Part shown: in pieces, positions 46,417 to 57,527 of the stretch
Layout: every line of letters begins with the position of its first letter
Position numbering within the stretch: position 1 is the stretch's first letter
NCBI GenBank assembly: GCA_030267565.1
Contig: BRXU01000001.1
Location: forward strand, 7,322,001 to 7,386,000
DNA length: 64,000 bases
Reading direction: 5' to 3'
Origin: Pleodorina starrii
Taxonomy: Eukaryota > Chlorophyta > Chlorophyceae > Chlamydomonadales > Volvocaceae
Notes under the pieces: model-generated
Seen by the model: the letters and a program-made list of their open reading frames with translations, nothing else
Databases searched by the model: none
Told to the model about the DNA's origin: nothing
Position numbers and translations under genes: made by a program

Positions 46417-49400
46417 CTACAATCTGAGCCCCAGCAGCCACACGTATCCGGCGCTGTTGGCCGCCAGCAGGTGGGGACTGTTGCGCCGCCATTGCAGCGC
46501 CGTCACAAAGTGGTGCGGGGGGTGGGGCTGCTGAGGGTGGTGGGGCTGGTGGTGCGGGTGGTGCCCTGCTGCCTCCGGCTCCAGCTCGAGCATCCTGGAG
46601 GGACAGGTGGGTGGGTGGGTGGGTGGGTGGGTGGGTTGGTGGGTTGGTGGGTGGGTGGGTGGGTGGGTGGGTGGGTGGTTGAACGCACACGCACGGGGTG
46701 GGTAAGTGTGTGTGTGTGTGTGTGTGGGGGGGGGGGGTGGCCACGGTTCCCGCACACACACGCATACGATCAACCCGTAACCGCACAAACCCCCAAACCC
46801 AACCCCAAACCCAACCCACCTGGGCCCAAAGTCGAACCTCAGCGCCGGCTGCGGCAGCGAGCGGTGGTACACGTACACCTCGTGGCTCTCACTGCCGCAC
46901 GCCAGGTAGTCGCCCTCGCTGCAAAGCCCCACAAAGTTGCGCTCGTTGACGTGGCCAGAGAAGGTGCGGACCAACTGCGCGCCGCGGAAGGCGCCGGCGG
47001 CGCCGGCGCCGCCGGCGGCGGCGCCACTGGCGCCGCCCGGGAAGTCGGTGGTGAGGGGCGGTGTTGTTTTTGTTGTTTGGTTTGCGTCAGCGCCGAATGC
47101 GGGTGTGGGATTTCGGTGGATGGGTGGTGGGTGGGTGGGTGCGAGGGACCAGAGCTTGAGGGTGCCGTCGGTGGAGGCGGTGACTAGCTCCTGGCCGTTG
47201 GAGAGCCAACGGACGTACGACACGGCGCGGCGGTGGCCCTGCGCGGCGGGGGGCCAGGACCGAGGAGGAGGAGGGGGGTGGGGGAGGGAGCGGACGTGAG
47301 GAGGTCGGGTGATTTGGGGTGGGGTGGTGTGATGTGGTGTGAGGTGGGGTGGGGTGGGAGGGGTGAAGGCTTTGCGAGAGGGGACGGAGGGATGCATCAG
47401 CTGAAGGGGGACGGCGCTGAGGAGCGCGCGAGCCGAAAAGCGGGCGACGCCCTCACCTCATCTCACCTCACCTCATCACATCCCACCCCATCTCACCCCA
47501 CCCCACCTAGACCTCCTGGCGCAACGGTCCGCATACCGGCCACGGCCATGGCTGCCCTAACCCTATAACCCTAAAACCCTGAAACCCCGCGCCCCGTCCA
47601 TCCCACACGTCCGCTCTGCTCCGCACCCCGCCCCCCCCACACACACGTCCTTCTCAACCCACCTGCCCCGACTCCTTCCCCCACCCTTCCTCTCCAGTCC
47701 CCCACCCTCCCTCCCTCCCTCCCTCCCATCCCCACCCCCCTCTTAGCCCCACCAGCAACGTGTGCAGTGGCGCCGCCGGCTGCCTCAGGTCGTACACCGC
47801 CGCGCAGTGCAGCGCCGAGCCCACCGCCAGCAGGTTGGGGTCGGTGGGGTGGAACTGAACACTGCACACGTTGCCACGCAGCTCCAGAGCCAGACAGCAA
47901 CTGCTGCTGCTGCTGCCAGACTGCCGGGTGGTCCAAACCTGTGGAACGGGGTGGGGGGGTATAAAGAGGATACCGTAGCGGAGACGGAGACGGCGTTAGC
48001 GAACGGACCGAAAGGGGGGAGGAGGAAGGGGAGGGGTTGCGGCAAGAGAGAGGATCACCGGGTCCACTGTCATCGTCGAAACCGTCAGGTAGTTAGGTAA
48101 ATAGTTAAGTAGTTAGGTAGGTATAGGTAATTAGGTAGGTACCGGTAGGTAGGTAGGTAAGTAGGTAGGAAAGGCGCATCCAAGTAACGTAACGGACGGT
48201 TCCGGAGCCCCAACGCAGTCCCTCCCCCCCCATTCCTCTCCCTCTCCCCCTTCCTCCTCCCCTGGATACGGAAGATCTGAAAGAATGACCCTGAGCCTGA
48301 GCCTGAGGTCGCTGCTCTCTCCCTCTCCCTCTCCCTCTCTCTTAACGCGGTCCCTCTCCCCTCCCTTGACCGGATCTAGAGGTCGCTGCTCTCCCTCTCC
48401 CTCTCCCTCTGGTCACCTTGACCAGCCCGTCATCGCTGCCGCTGGCGAAGCAGTGCGTGTTGCCCGGGGCGGGGCAGAAGTCCAGCCCCCACACCCGCCG
48501 CTCGTGAGCCTCGTAGTCCTGCACCTGCATGCCCGCCTCAGTGTCCCACAGCGCCACGCCGCCCTGCCGTACAGTATCGTGTCGTGCCGCACCGCGGGGT
48601 GGTCGAGGGTATAGGATCAGATCAGATCAGGTCGTGACCCCGAACGGTGGCAGGCCGGCCAGCTGGCAAAGCACGCGTGCGCGCGCGAGAAAGAGTTAGG
48701 CGAGCCAAGTTGCCCCAAAAGAACAAAGTGTACGCTCGATTCGATTCTGGCGCTCTCTCGAATTCAACGGTCAGCGTGCCGTCATCCTCCCCCTCCCAGT
48801 CCCCCTCCCGCTCGCCCCCCTGCCCCCCACGCCCCCCACCCGGTGGCTGGGTGGCCACCCCCCGGCACCACCTGACCTCCTCCCTCCCTCACCTGATAGT
48901 CCGCCGCCAGGAGGTGCTGTCGTACACCCCTGGAGTAGCTGAGGCAGCTGAGTCTGGAGCGGGCGGTGAGCTCGGTGACGGGTCGGGGGGGCCGCTGCCG
49001 CTGCCGGGGCTGCAGAAGGGACTGTAGGAGGGCGGGAGGGAGGGAGGGAGGGTAGTAGGTAGGTAGGTATGTGAGCTCTGGGGTGCTGATAGTCCTGCAA
49101 GTCTGAGAGAGGGAAGCACCGTTGAATTTTGAGCCATCGGAAATGAGGGCAACAGAGGAATGGCAGGGCCCGGGGGGCGCCGCGGACGGGCCGCGGGTTT
49201 CGGGGTTTCGTTGTGCCGTACCTGATAGTCGTACACCAGGATTCGCGGTACGGCGCCCGCCGTCGCGAACAGATCGTCCGACAGATCGAACTCGATGCTC
49301 GACAGGATCTGCATCCCGCTGCTGGGACCCGCCGCCAGCGCCCTCGACCCAGATCCAGATCCGGATCCAGATCCGTGGCGCGGGATCTCGGCCAGGAGCT

Positions 49401-52400
49401 CCAGCCGGCTGTACTGCGTCGCGGCCGCCAGTACGGCACCAAACGTCTCCAGATCCGGATTCCCACCGCCGCCGTGGTCGCCGCTTTCGCAGTTGCAGAG
49501 GCCGTCGGGGCCGGATGGCCCCCGGTGCGGATGCGCGCCGCCGCAGGGGGCGGTGCCGGCGGCGGCGGCGCCGCCGCCGCCGCTGCCGGTGAGATGGAGC
49601 GCTCCGGCAAGCCCCAGCGGCGGCGCAGCCGCCACTGAGGGATCCCACGCGATCCCATTCCCAGCGAAGATGTGCGGATCCCGGTGACCCACGGGTCTGC
49701 CGGCCAGCTCCTCGGTTCTGAATCCGGATCCGGATCTGGCCGTCGAGGCCGCGGCCGCGGTTGTAGCAGCCGTTGCCGCTGCTGCTGCTGCTGCAGCTGC
49801 TACTGCCGTCGAGAAGGGGGACGGGGAGGAGACGGGAAGCGGGGGCTGGTGGGGCAGTGGGCTGAGGCCGGTGCCGGAGGTCCTGCGTGTTGGGGTTTTA
49901 GGGTTGTTGGGCCGAGAGCGTGGGGGGGCTTTGGGTTTAGGGTATAAGGGTTGGTTTGAGGGTAAGGCGGGATGGGGACGGAGCGCCGCCCCGGGGAAGG
50001 GAAGGGGAACGAAAAGGGGGACAGGGAGTGATATGCTCCTTTATAAAAATGAGTCACTGCGGGGGAGGGGGAAGGGGAAGGGGAGGGGGAAGGCGGAGGA
50101 CGCGAAACGCGAGACGCCGAGCACACCAGGTGGGACCGCTTCTCACTCGTCCCTCCCTCCCTCCCTCCCTCCCTCCCTCCCTCCCTCCCTCCCTCCCTCC
50201 CTCCCTCCCTCCCTCCCTCCCTCCCTCCCTCCCTCCCTCCCTCCCTCCCTCCCTCCCTCCCTCCCTCCCTCCCTCCCTCCCTCCCTCCCTCCCTCCCTCC
50301 CTCCCTCCCTCCCTCCCTCCCTCCCTCCCTCCCTCCCTCCCTCCCTCCCTCCCTCCCTCCCTCCCTCCCTCCCTCCCTCCCTCCCTCCCTCCCTCCCTCC
50401 CTCCCTCCCTCCCTCCCTCCCTCCCTCCCTCCCTCCCTCCCTCCCTCCCTCCCTCCCTCCCTCCCTCCCTCCCTCCCTCCCTCCCTCCCTCCCTCCCTCC
50501 CTCCCTCCCTCCCTCCCTCCCTCCCTCCCTCCCTCCCTCCCTCCCTCCCTCCCTCCCTCCCTCCCTCCCTCCCTCCCTCCCTCCCTCCCTCCCTCCCTCC
50601 CTCCCTCCCTCCCTCCCTCCCTCCCTCCCTCCCTCCCTCCCTCCCTCCCTCCCTCCCTCCCTCCCTCCCTCCCTCCCTCCCTCCCTCCCTCCCTCCCTCC
50701 CTCCCTCCCTCCCTCCCTCCCTCCCTCCCTCCCTCCCTCCCTCCCTCCCTCCCTCCCTCCCTCCCTCCCTCCCTCCCTCCCTCCCTCCCTCCCTCCCTCC
50801 CTCCCTCCCTCCCTCCCTCCCTCCCTCCCTCCCTCCCTCCCTCCCTCCCTCCCTCCCTCCCTCCCTCCCTCCCTCCCTCCCTCCCTCCCTCCCTCCCTCC
50901 CTCCCTCCCTCCCTCCCTCCCTCCCTCCCTCCCTCCCTCCCTCCCTCCCTCCCTCCCTCCCTCCCTCCCTCCCTCCCTCCCTCCCTCCCTCCCTCCCTCC
51001 CTCCCTCCCTCCCTCCCTCCCTCCCTCCCTCCCTCCCTCCCTCCCTCCCTCCCTCCCTCCCTCCCTCCCTCCCTCCCTCCCTCCCTCCCTCCCTCCCTCC
51101 CTCCCTCCCTCCCTCCCTCCCTCCCTCCCTCCCTCCCTCCCTCCCTCCCTCCCTCCCTCCCTCCCTCCCTCCCTCCCTCCCTCCCTCCCTCCCTCCCTCC
51201 CTCCCTCCCTCCCTCCCTCCCTCCCTCCCTCCCTCCCTCCCTCCCTCCCTCCCTCCCTCCCTCCCTCCCTCCCTCCCTCCCTCCCTCCCTCCCTGGGTTC
51301 TGGGTCCGTTCGCTCACGCCGTCTCCTTCTCCGCTGCGATTTCTCTTTATACCTCCCTTTCCTCCCTCCCTCTCCCTCACCTGGTGGCCCGCATCTGCAA
51401 GTAGCACCGCTCCAGCAAATCAAACTGAGACACCATGCGCCGCCGCTTCGCCTCCTGGACCGCCGCCGGGTCCCCCTCCGCCTCCACCTCCGCGCCCGCA
51501 CCCTCCCCCTCCTCCTCGCGACCCCGGCGGGCGCGTCCGCCGTTAGCCGTCGGGGCAGCACCGACCCGCGGGTCGGTGGCTGCGGTGGCTGCTGCTGCTG
51601 CTGCTGCCCAAGCACCCGGCTGCTGTTGTTGGTGTGGCTGTGGCGGCGGCTGTAGCCGCCCCCGGCCCCGCCGCCGCTCCCGAACATCCATCTCGTCTTC
51701 GCTCTCCTCTTCCTCAGCCCTTCCCCGCGCGGGTCGCCGAGTGGCGTCGCCGCTGCCGCCGCCGCCGCCGCCGCCAGGGACTTGCCGCTGCGGCAGCACG
51801 GCCGCCGCCACCACCAGAGCCCTCGATCCGAGCGTTGCTGCACCACCCGCCGGCAAGCCATGCCGCGCTCCGTCGTCGCCATGCCGTACAACTGTCGTAC
51901 ATGGTTGTGGATGCCGTCGCGCCGCGTCGCCGCCCGCGGCCGTATCCGGGGGCGGGAACGCGGCGCCGCTGAGTGCGCTGCCGTCCTCCCCGCCGCCGCC
52001 GCCGGCGCTGGTGCCGGCGTCGCCGGACGCCGCCGGCTGCGAGCCCGCCGGCGCCGCCGCCGGCGCTGCCGCCGCCGCCGCCTGTCCCAACAGCAGCCTG
52101 AAGTTGTCGGCGCTGCCGCAGCGCGGCATTCCGCGACGCCCGGCGGCCACCGCCGCTGCCGCACCGCCCTCGCGCGGCTCGCCGCCGTTCCAGTGCCGGT
52201 GTCCACCGCCGCCGCCACCGCCGACTTCAACGCCCGAGGCGCCCTCCGCTGACGCCTCCACATCCGAGCCTGCCGGCCCGGAGGCGGCGGAAGCCGCCGC
52301 CGCCGCCGTCGCGGCCGCCCCGCTCACCGAATCCTGACGTTCCGCGGCTGCAACAGCAGTAGCGGCGGCGGCGGCAGCGGCGACAGCCACACCTGCCGCC

Positions 52401-54699
52401 GGGGCGCGGGCCCCGTGCCCAACGGAGGCCGCCGCCGCCGTCGACGCATCCGCATCCGCCACCGGCGGCGGCAGCAGCGGCGGCGGTGGCTGCCCGACGC
52501 TATCCATCTCGACCTCCAAGCCCGGCGGCGCCGGCGGCAGCCCACGACGGCGCTCGCCTCCGGCGCTATCGTCGGCCGCGCCTCCGCCGCCGCTGCTACC
52601 GCCTCCTCCGCCGCGCGCCGCCGCCAGGGCGTGCTGCACCGCCGCCCCGAACGCCTCCGCCTGCTGGCCTGGCTCCAGCAGGTTGCTCGTGTCGACTGTG
52701 ACGCTGCTGATGCCGCCGCCGGGCGTGATGGTGTGCAGACACCAACTGGACCTTCGCAGCGGCGGCGCCCGCTGCGCCGCCAGCCGCTGCCGCCGCCGCT
52801 GCCCCTCCTCCCGCTCACGCTCCCGCTCACGCGCCTGCTGCTGCGAGCTGGGTCCCGGCCCGGCTCCGTCCCGAAGCCGGTGCTGCTGCTGCTGCTGTTC
52901 GGGCAGGGCCGCTGGCGGCGGTTCATTTGCGTCGCCGCCGCTGGCGGCGGCGGCGCTGTCGGAGTGGAGGTGCGGCAGGGCCCTCCAGAGCCAGGCGCCG
53001 GCGGGCTGCGGCGGTTGGCTGCTGCTGCTGCCGGGGCCCGCCGCTGCCGCTGCGTTCGCCGCCACGCCTCCTAGCACGCGCACCTCCTCCATCCGGGATG
53101 GCCCCGCCGCAGCGGCACCGCCGCCGCCGCCGCCGGCTGCCGCGCCCTCGCCCTTGCCCTCGCCCGCCGCAACGGCGGCAGCGGTTGCAGCGGCGGCGGT
53201 GGCGGCGGCTGAGGCCGTCACCGAAAGTATGTCGTACTCCAGACACGTCAGCTGCTGCCTCAGCTCCGCCATCTTGCGCTCCTTGTGCTCCCTACGAGGT
53301 TGCGGTTGCGCACCCCGAACACATGATGATGATGACACACACACGAGGATGACGTGTCATGGATGCCGGCAGCCCTCAGCCCTCAACGGGGCACCCCTCA
53401 GACCTCAGCCCGCCCGCCTGGAACAAGGAAACACGCGGCGGCCCGCCCCCTTCCATCCCTGTCCCTGTCCCGCAGCCCCCAGCCCGCAGCTAGCGCCATC
53501 CGTCCATCCATCCATCCATCCATCCATCCATCCATCCATCCATCCATCCATCCATCCATCCATCCATCGCTGCCTCCGGAGTTCGAACCCGGCAACCACC
53601 CACCTGGCGTGCTGCAGGAAACACAGCAACAGGTGCAACACGTCCGACGACTCCCGCCGTTCCAGCTCCTCCCGCGCCTCGTACAGCGCCTCAAGGACGG
53701 CGTCTATGTCCCGCAGCCGTAGGCGGCTGCCGCTGCCGCCGCCGCCAGCGGCGGCGGCGGCGAACCTCGCCGGCCACCGCGACGCCGCCGGCGCCCCGCT
53801 GGCTGCTGGGAGGTGGCCTGTGGCTGCTGAGTGGTTGTGTCCGAGCTGCTGCTGATGTGGGTTTAGGATATGGTGCTGCTGGTTGTGGTTGTGGTGGTGG
53901 AGGTGGAGCAGACCCACGGGTCCGGCCGCGGGTGGTTCCGGAGCCATGTTGTCCGCCAGCAGCCGCTGGACCTGGTCCAGGAGGGAGCCGCGGCCGGAGG
54001 GCGGCGCGGTGGCGGCCTTGCGGAGGATCTGATGGGGTAGAAGGGGGAGAGGGAGGGCGGGGAGGATATGAGAGTTTCAGAGGGGTGGAGGGTGGTGAGC
54101 GGGAGAGGGGGAGGGGATGGAGGGAGCAGCGCGGGTGGCGTGCTGTGCGGGTCGGGGGCAGCTCGTCGCTCGGTCTGTTGGAGGACAGGAGAGCAGGGCA
54201 TGGCGTGGCGGACGCAGGGTGAAGGGGGTTTAGGGTCACAAGCCGCGGCCGTGATCCCGGCATGGTTGCGTGCCTACCAACGTGAACGTCCTCCAGTAGA
54301 CAAAAAAAGACCGCAGCGCGCTGTTTTGCGATGTGATCAAGCACCCCCGGAAGCCCCAAGGCACGTTTGATGTGGGTGCGACGGCATGCAGGCCGGTTCA
54401 GGCTCGGCGCAGTCGGATGCGGAGCGGGGCGCACGTGCCTTATTGAGCAGGAAGTTGGGGTAGATGTTGTCGGCTGTCAAATAGTCGCCGCACGACGGGC
54501 AGCTGTTTTTGTGCTTCAGCTGCGTGGAGATGCATTGGTAGCAGAAGGTGTGGCCGCAGGACGTGACGAAGGGGTCAGTGATCGTCTCCACGCATATCGG
54601 GCAGTTCACATCATCGGGCGACAGTCCGAGCGGCAGCAGCGCCCCCCGTCCACCTCCACGTCCTACATCGTCGTCCGTAATACGAGTCGTAACGGACAT
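46417..54699 (-). CDS. COP1: COP1 E3 ubiquitin ligase (RING, coiled coil, WD40)
   Basis: Complete 9-exon gene, about 1434 residues. Exons: 54699-54439, 54028-53604, 53291-51381, 49882-49222, 49009-48893, 48563-48417, 47938-47753, 47238-46820 and 46594-46417; phases agree. A C3HC4 RING spans Cys33 to Cys70 ([17 protein letters not shown]), followed by YPNFLLNK as in land-plant COP1. Helical segments follow ([31 protein letters not shown]). Then [19 protein letters not shown] and a seven-bladed WD40 domain with [35 protein letters not shown] and VNERNFVGL...YLACGSE. In plants COP1 with SPA proteins ubiquitinates photomorphogenic transcription factors in the dark; in green algae it acts in light-stress signalling. 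The protein is twice Arabidopsis length because exon 3 encodes about 600 low-complexity residues. Intron 1 appears to start GC (AAG/GCACGT). Confidence 0.97.
46605..46680. repeat. (GGTG)n microsatellite
   Basis: GTGGGTGG repeats in the last COP1 intron, just before the exon 9 acceptor; pyrimidine-rich on the coding strand. Confidence 0.9.
48087..48172. repeat. (TAGG)n microsatellite
   Basis: Imperfect GTAGTTAGGTAG repeats in the COP1 intron between exons 6 and 7. Confidence 0.88.
50151..51294. repeat. Giant uninterrupted (CCCT/AGGG)n tract
   Basis: About 1144 bp, or 286 tandem CCCT units, with no interruption that I can see. It lies in COP1 intron 3 (49883-51380); the transcribed RNA would be (AGGG)n. 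Its lack of stops in all frames creates very long false ORFs on both strands. Confidence 0.97.
53511..53570. repeat. (CCAT)n microsatellite
   Basis: About 14 CCAT units in COP1 intron 2. Confidence 0.93.
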
Positions 54700-57013
54700 T
54701 ACAACACCGTTGCGGTGGCCGCTACACGGTGCTGCCTCTGCCTAGACCATGCTTGACCAACGACAGGTGCGGGAGTCGACGCAAGCGGCCGCAGAGCCGC
54801 TACTTCAAAAATTCAGGTACTACATATGCAATTTTCATTAAAGTTGCTTGTGTTGTAAGGACTGGCCTCAGCCTCAACATCGACGGAAGTTGCAGTCCAC
54901 ACAAAATCCTGCCTTCGCGCACGAGCACGGGCAGCTTGCAAGGCGGTGTTATGATAGTACGGCTTCCATTGTGTATATAACCTTTTAATAAATGGGCCGT
55001 CTGTGCTGTGAGGTCACATTTTACATTTTAGTTAGTTGGTGTACGCGAGCCCCGGGTAGGTCCCAAGCTTTTCCTCGGCATAAATCCGAGAAAGGCAAAC
55101 TGATTTACTTTCACATATGCGTGAATTTGTCGACTTTCAAACATGCACGTGGTGTCGTCAGTCGACCCATGGGCCACGAAACGGCAAGGTGCGTTAGGTG
55201 GCTCGGGAGTCGGGACTTCACGGCCGCCACACTGCCAAAGTTCGCGGATCCATAAGCTTAGATCTTGGACCTTGGATGCGCAACCGCAACGCCTGCCCAC
55301 ACATGCAGCCTGGCTATCGACGTGGAGACAGGCAGGGACAGGCAAGGGCGCCATTCCGCTCTGGTCATGTAAATCACCCCGGTTGGTCGCTCCCCAGTCC
55401 AGCCCCGGCGCGCGTGCTGCGGAGCCGCCGAGGCATCTCAGATCGAACACTCCGAAGCGCGTACTTGCAGCCTGCCCCGTCTCCCCCCTCCTGGAGAGTA
55501 GACGTTACCGTTTAGGGGCTCCGGCCTATACGTGGATAACCCCCTCCCCCGTGCCGCGAACGTCGTCTCCGTTCCTTCGCTGCGGTATCTTCTTTCTTAC
55601 CCCCCAAGCCCCTACCCCCTGGTTGGGTAGTGTTGGGTCAACCCCGCACACACGGGAGCTGCGCAGGTGCCCCACCCCCTAGCATGCAGCCTCGACAACC
55701 CACGCAGCATGCAGCCAAGTTAATATACAGTCGCGACCGACACCGACACCGACACCGACATGCACGCAGAAGCGACCACGCCTCGACATACTGACGCGCA
55801 GCAACAGCAACAGCAGCGGCAGGTGGAGCTGCTGTCCACCAACGGCCCCCCCCATCATGCCGTATCGCTGTGAAAGCGGTAACCGACAACTGACAACGGA
55901 AATCGCGGCGGCCCGGGACACCCGGAGGCCCGCGGCCGTCAGGCCATGTTTTGCCGTCCATGAGTGGCCCGACCTGGGGCCCTGGGGCTGAACTACTGGT
56001 TGGCGGCAAATGGCAAGAGAGTAGCAGTGCAGAGGCAAAAGCAAAAGCGCAGCACAAGGGCAGCACATTGCAAGAGCAAACGCAAAAGCACAAGGGCAGC
56101 ACAAGGGCAAGCACAAGGGCCAGTGCATTCGCAGCTCTGAAGGTCTCGGCGCCAGACCACAGCCCGAGCTGACTTTGAAAAAACCGTCCTTGTCGGACAC
56201 TGTGTACGAATGCTGTACAATACTGGATCTGCTCGCTCTCGTTCGCTTGTTCGTCCGTCCGTGCGTTGCGGCTCATTCGTGCTTCTGTTGGCCCCCCCGC
56301 GCGATGGTGGTTTGGAGTCCTCTGCACCGCGCAAACTAAAAACCCCGCCGGGCACAGCAGATCACACCGGGCGTCAGTGCTGCCCAACAATTTGCAAGGT
56401 GGCAACAGTTTAACGACAGGCCCAACACATACCGGTACACGCACACAAACAAATACGTTAGGGCGGGCAACGGCACGCGCTCGAGGGGGGGGGCTTGCGT
56501 AAGTACATGACTGTGTGTGTGTGTGTGTGGTCTAACCGAAAGCGCAGTTCTTTTTCCCCAAACATCAATTACTTCCACACACTCACACACACATACACAC
56601 ATACACACCACGCCCCGTTCATGTAACAGCATGCTGCACCTTGCTTCCCTACGCCTTGCCTGCATCGATTTCACTATCATGCAAACTGTCATGCAAACGC
56701 ATCTCCCCACCCACCCGCACACCCCCATCCCCACCCATCTACCACCCCGCGCGGCCCGGCTGGGCCCCGAACATGACAATCGACGCACGCCCAACCCCAC
56801 CCAACCCCCCACACACCCCTGACGATCCAGAGTCACCTCGGTGAACCCTGCCCTGCGAGAGAGCCCTCCTCCCGCCTTACTTGACCCCTCCCCTCCCCCC
56901 CAGGAAGCTGCGCGCCACTCGCCTTCCTCACCTTACATAACCACCAAACACACACACAAACCGCCTCCAAATGCAAACTTTCCCCCGCGCGCTTTTTTTT
57001 CTCCCGACGGCCC
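54700..57013. other. Intergenic between COP1 start and WD40-gene stop
   Basis: 2.3 kb with the COP1 promoter (right of 54699) and the 3' flank of the WD40 gene. Around 54760-55250 the GC is lower. Copies of two small dispersed repeat families lie at 55504-55610. A GCAAAAGCACAAGGGCAG-type repeat lies at 56034-56120 and CA repeats near 56510 and 56580. No conserved exon seen. Confidence 0.5.
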
Positions 57014-57493
57014 TCAGGACAGCGCCTTGGGAGGCTGCTTGTACTGGTCCATAAACGCCCTGAATCCGTAGTTGCCCGGGCCCACCAGCGCGCCCGATCC
57101 CACCCGCTCGCCCTCCCCCGCCCCCAACCCCCTCGGCGAAGGCAGCGTGACGCGCTTCGTCGGCTGCCCCTCCCCGGAGTCCACCGGTCGATCCTTGAGG
57201 CGCGGCGACATGGGCGTCGTTCGCAGCAGCGTTGAGAGCGCGTCGGCGTAGGTCCCTCCCTGCTGCTGCTGCTGCTCCTGCCCCGCCACCACGAACTGCG
57301 AGGGGCTCTGCAGCAGCCGGGCAACGTCCGCCACATTGCCCCGTACTCCGAGGCCTTTGAGCATTGTTTTGAAGGAGGGGCCGCTGATCATCTGACCGGG
57401 CGGCGGCGGCGGAGCCGCCGCCGCCCTCGGCCGCGTGCCCAGCGCCGCCGCCGCCGCCGCGGCCGCGGCCGCGGCCGCGGCGGCGGAGGCGAA

Positions 57494-57527
<34 letters not shown>

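Noticed and set aside
49800..52263. Very long ORFs of REGG or PPSL repeats on both strands (480-706 codons)
   Set aside because: They are translations of the CCCT/AGGG tract, which has no stop in any frame; the tract lies in a COP1 intron.
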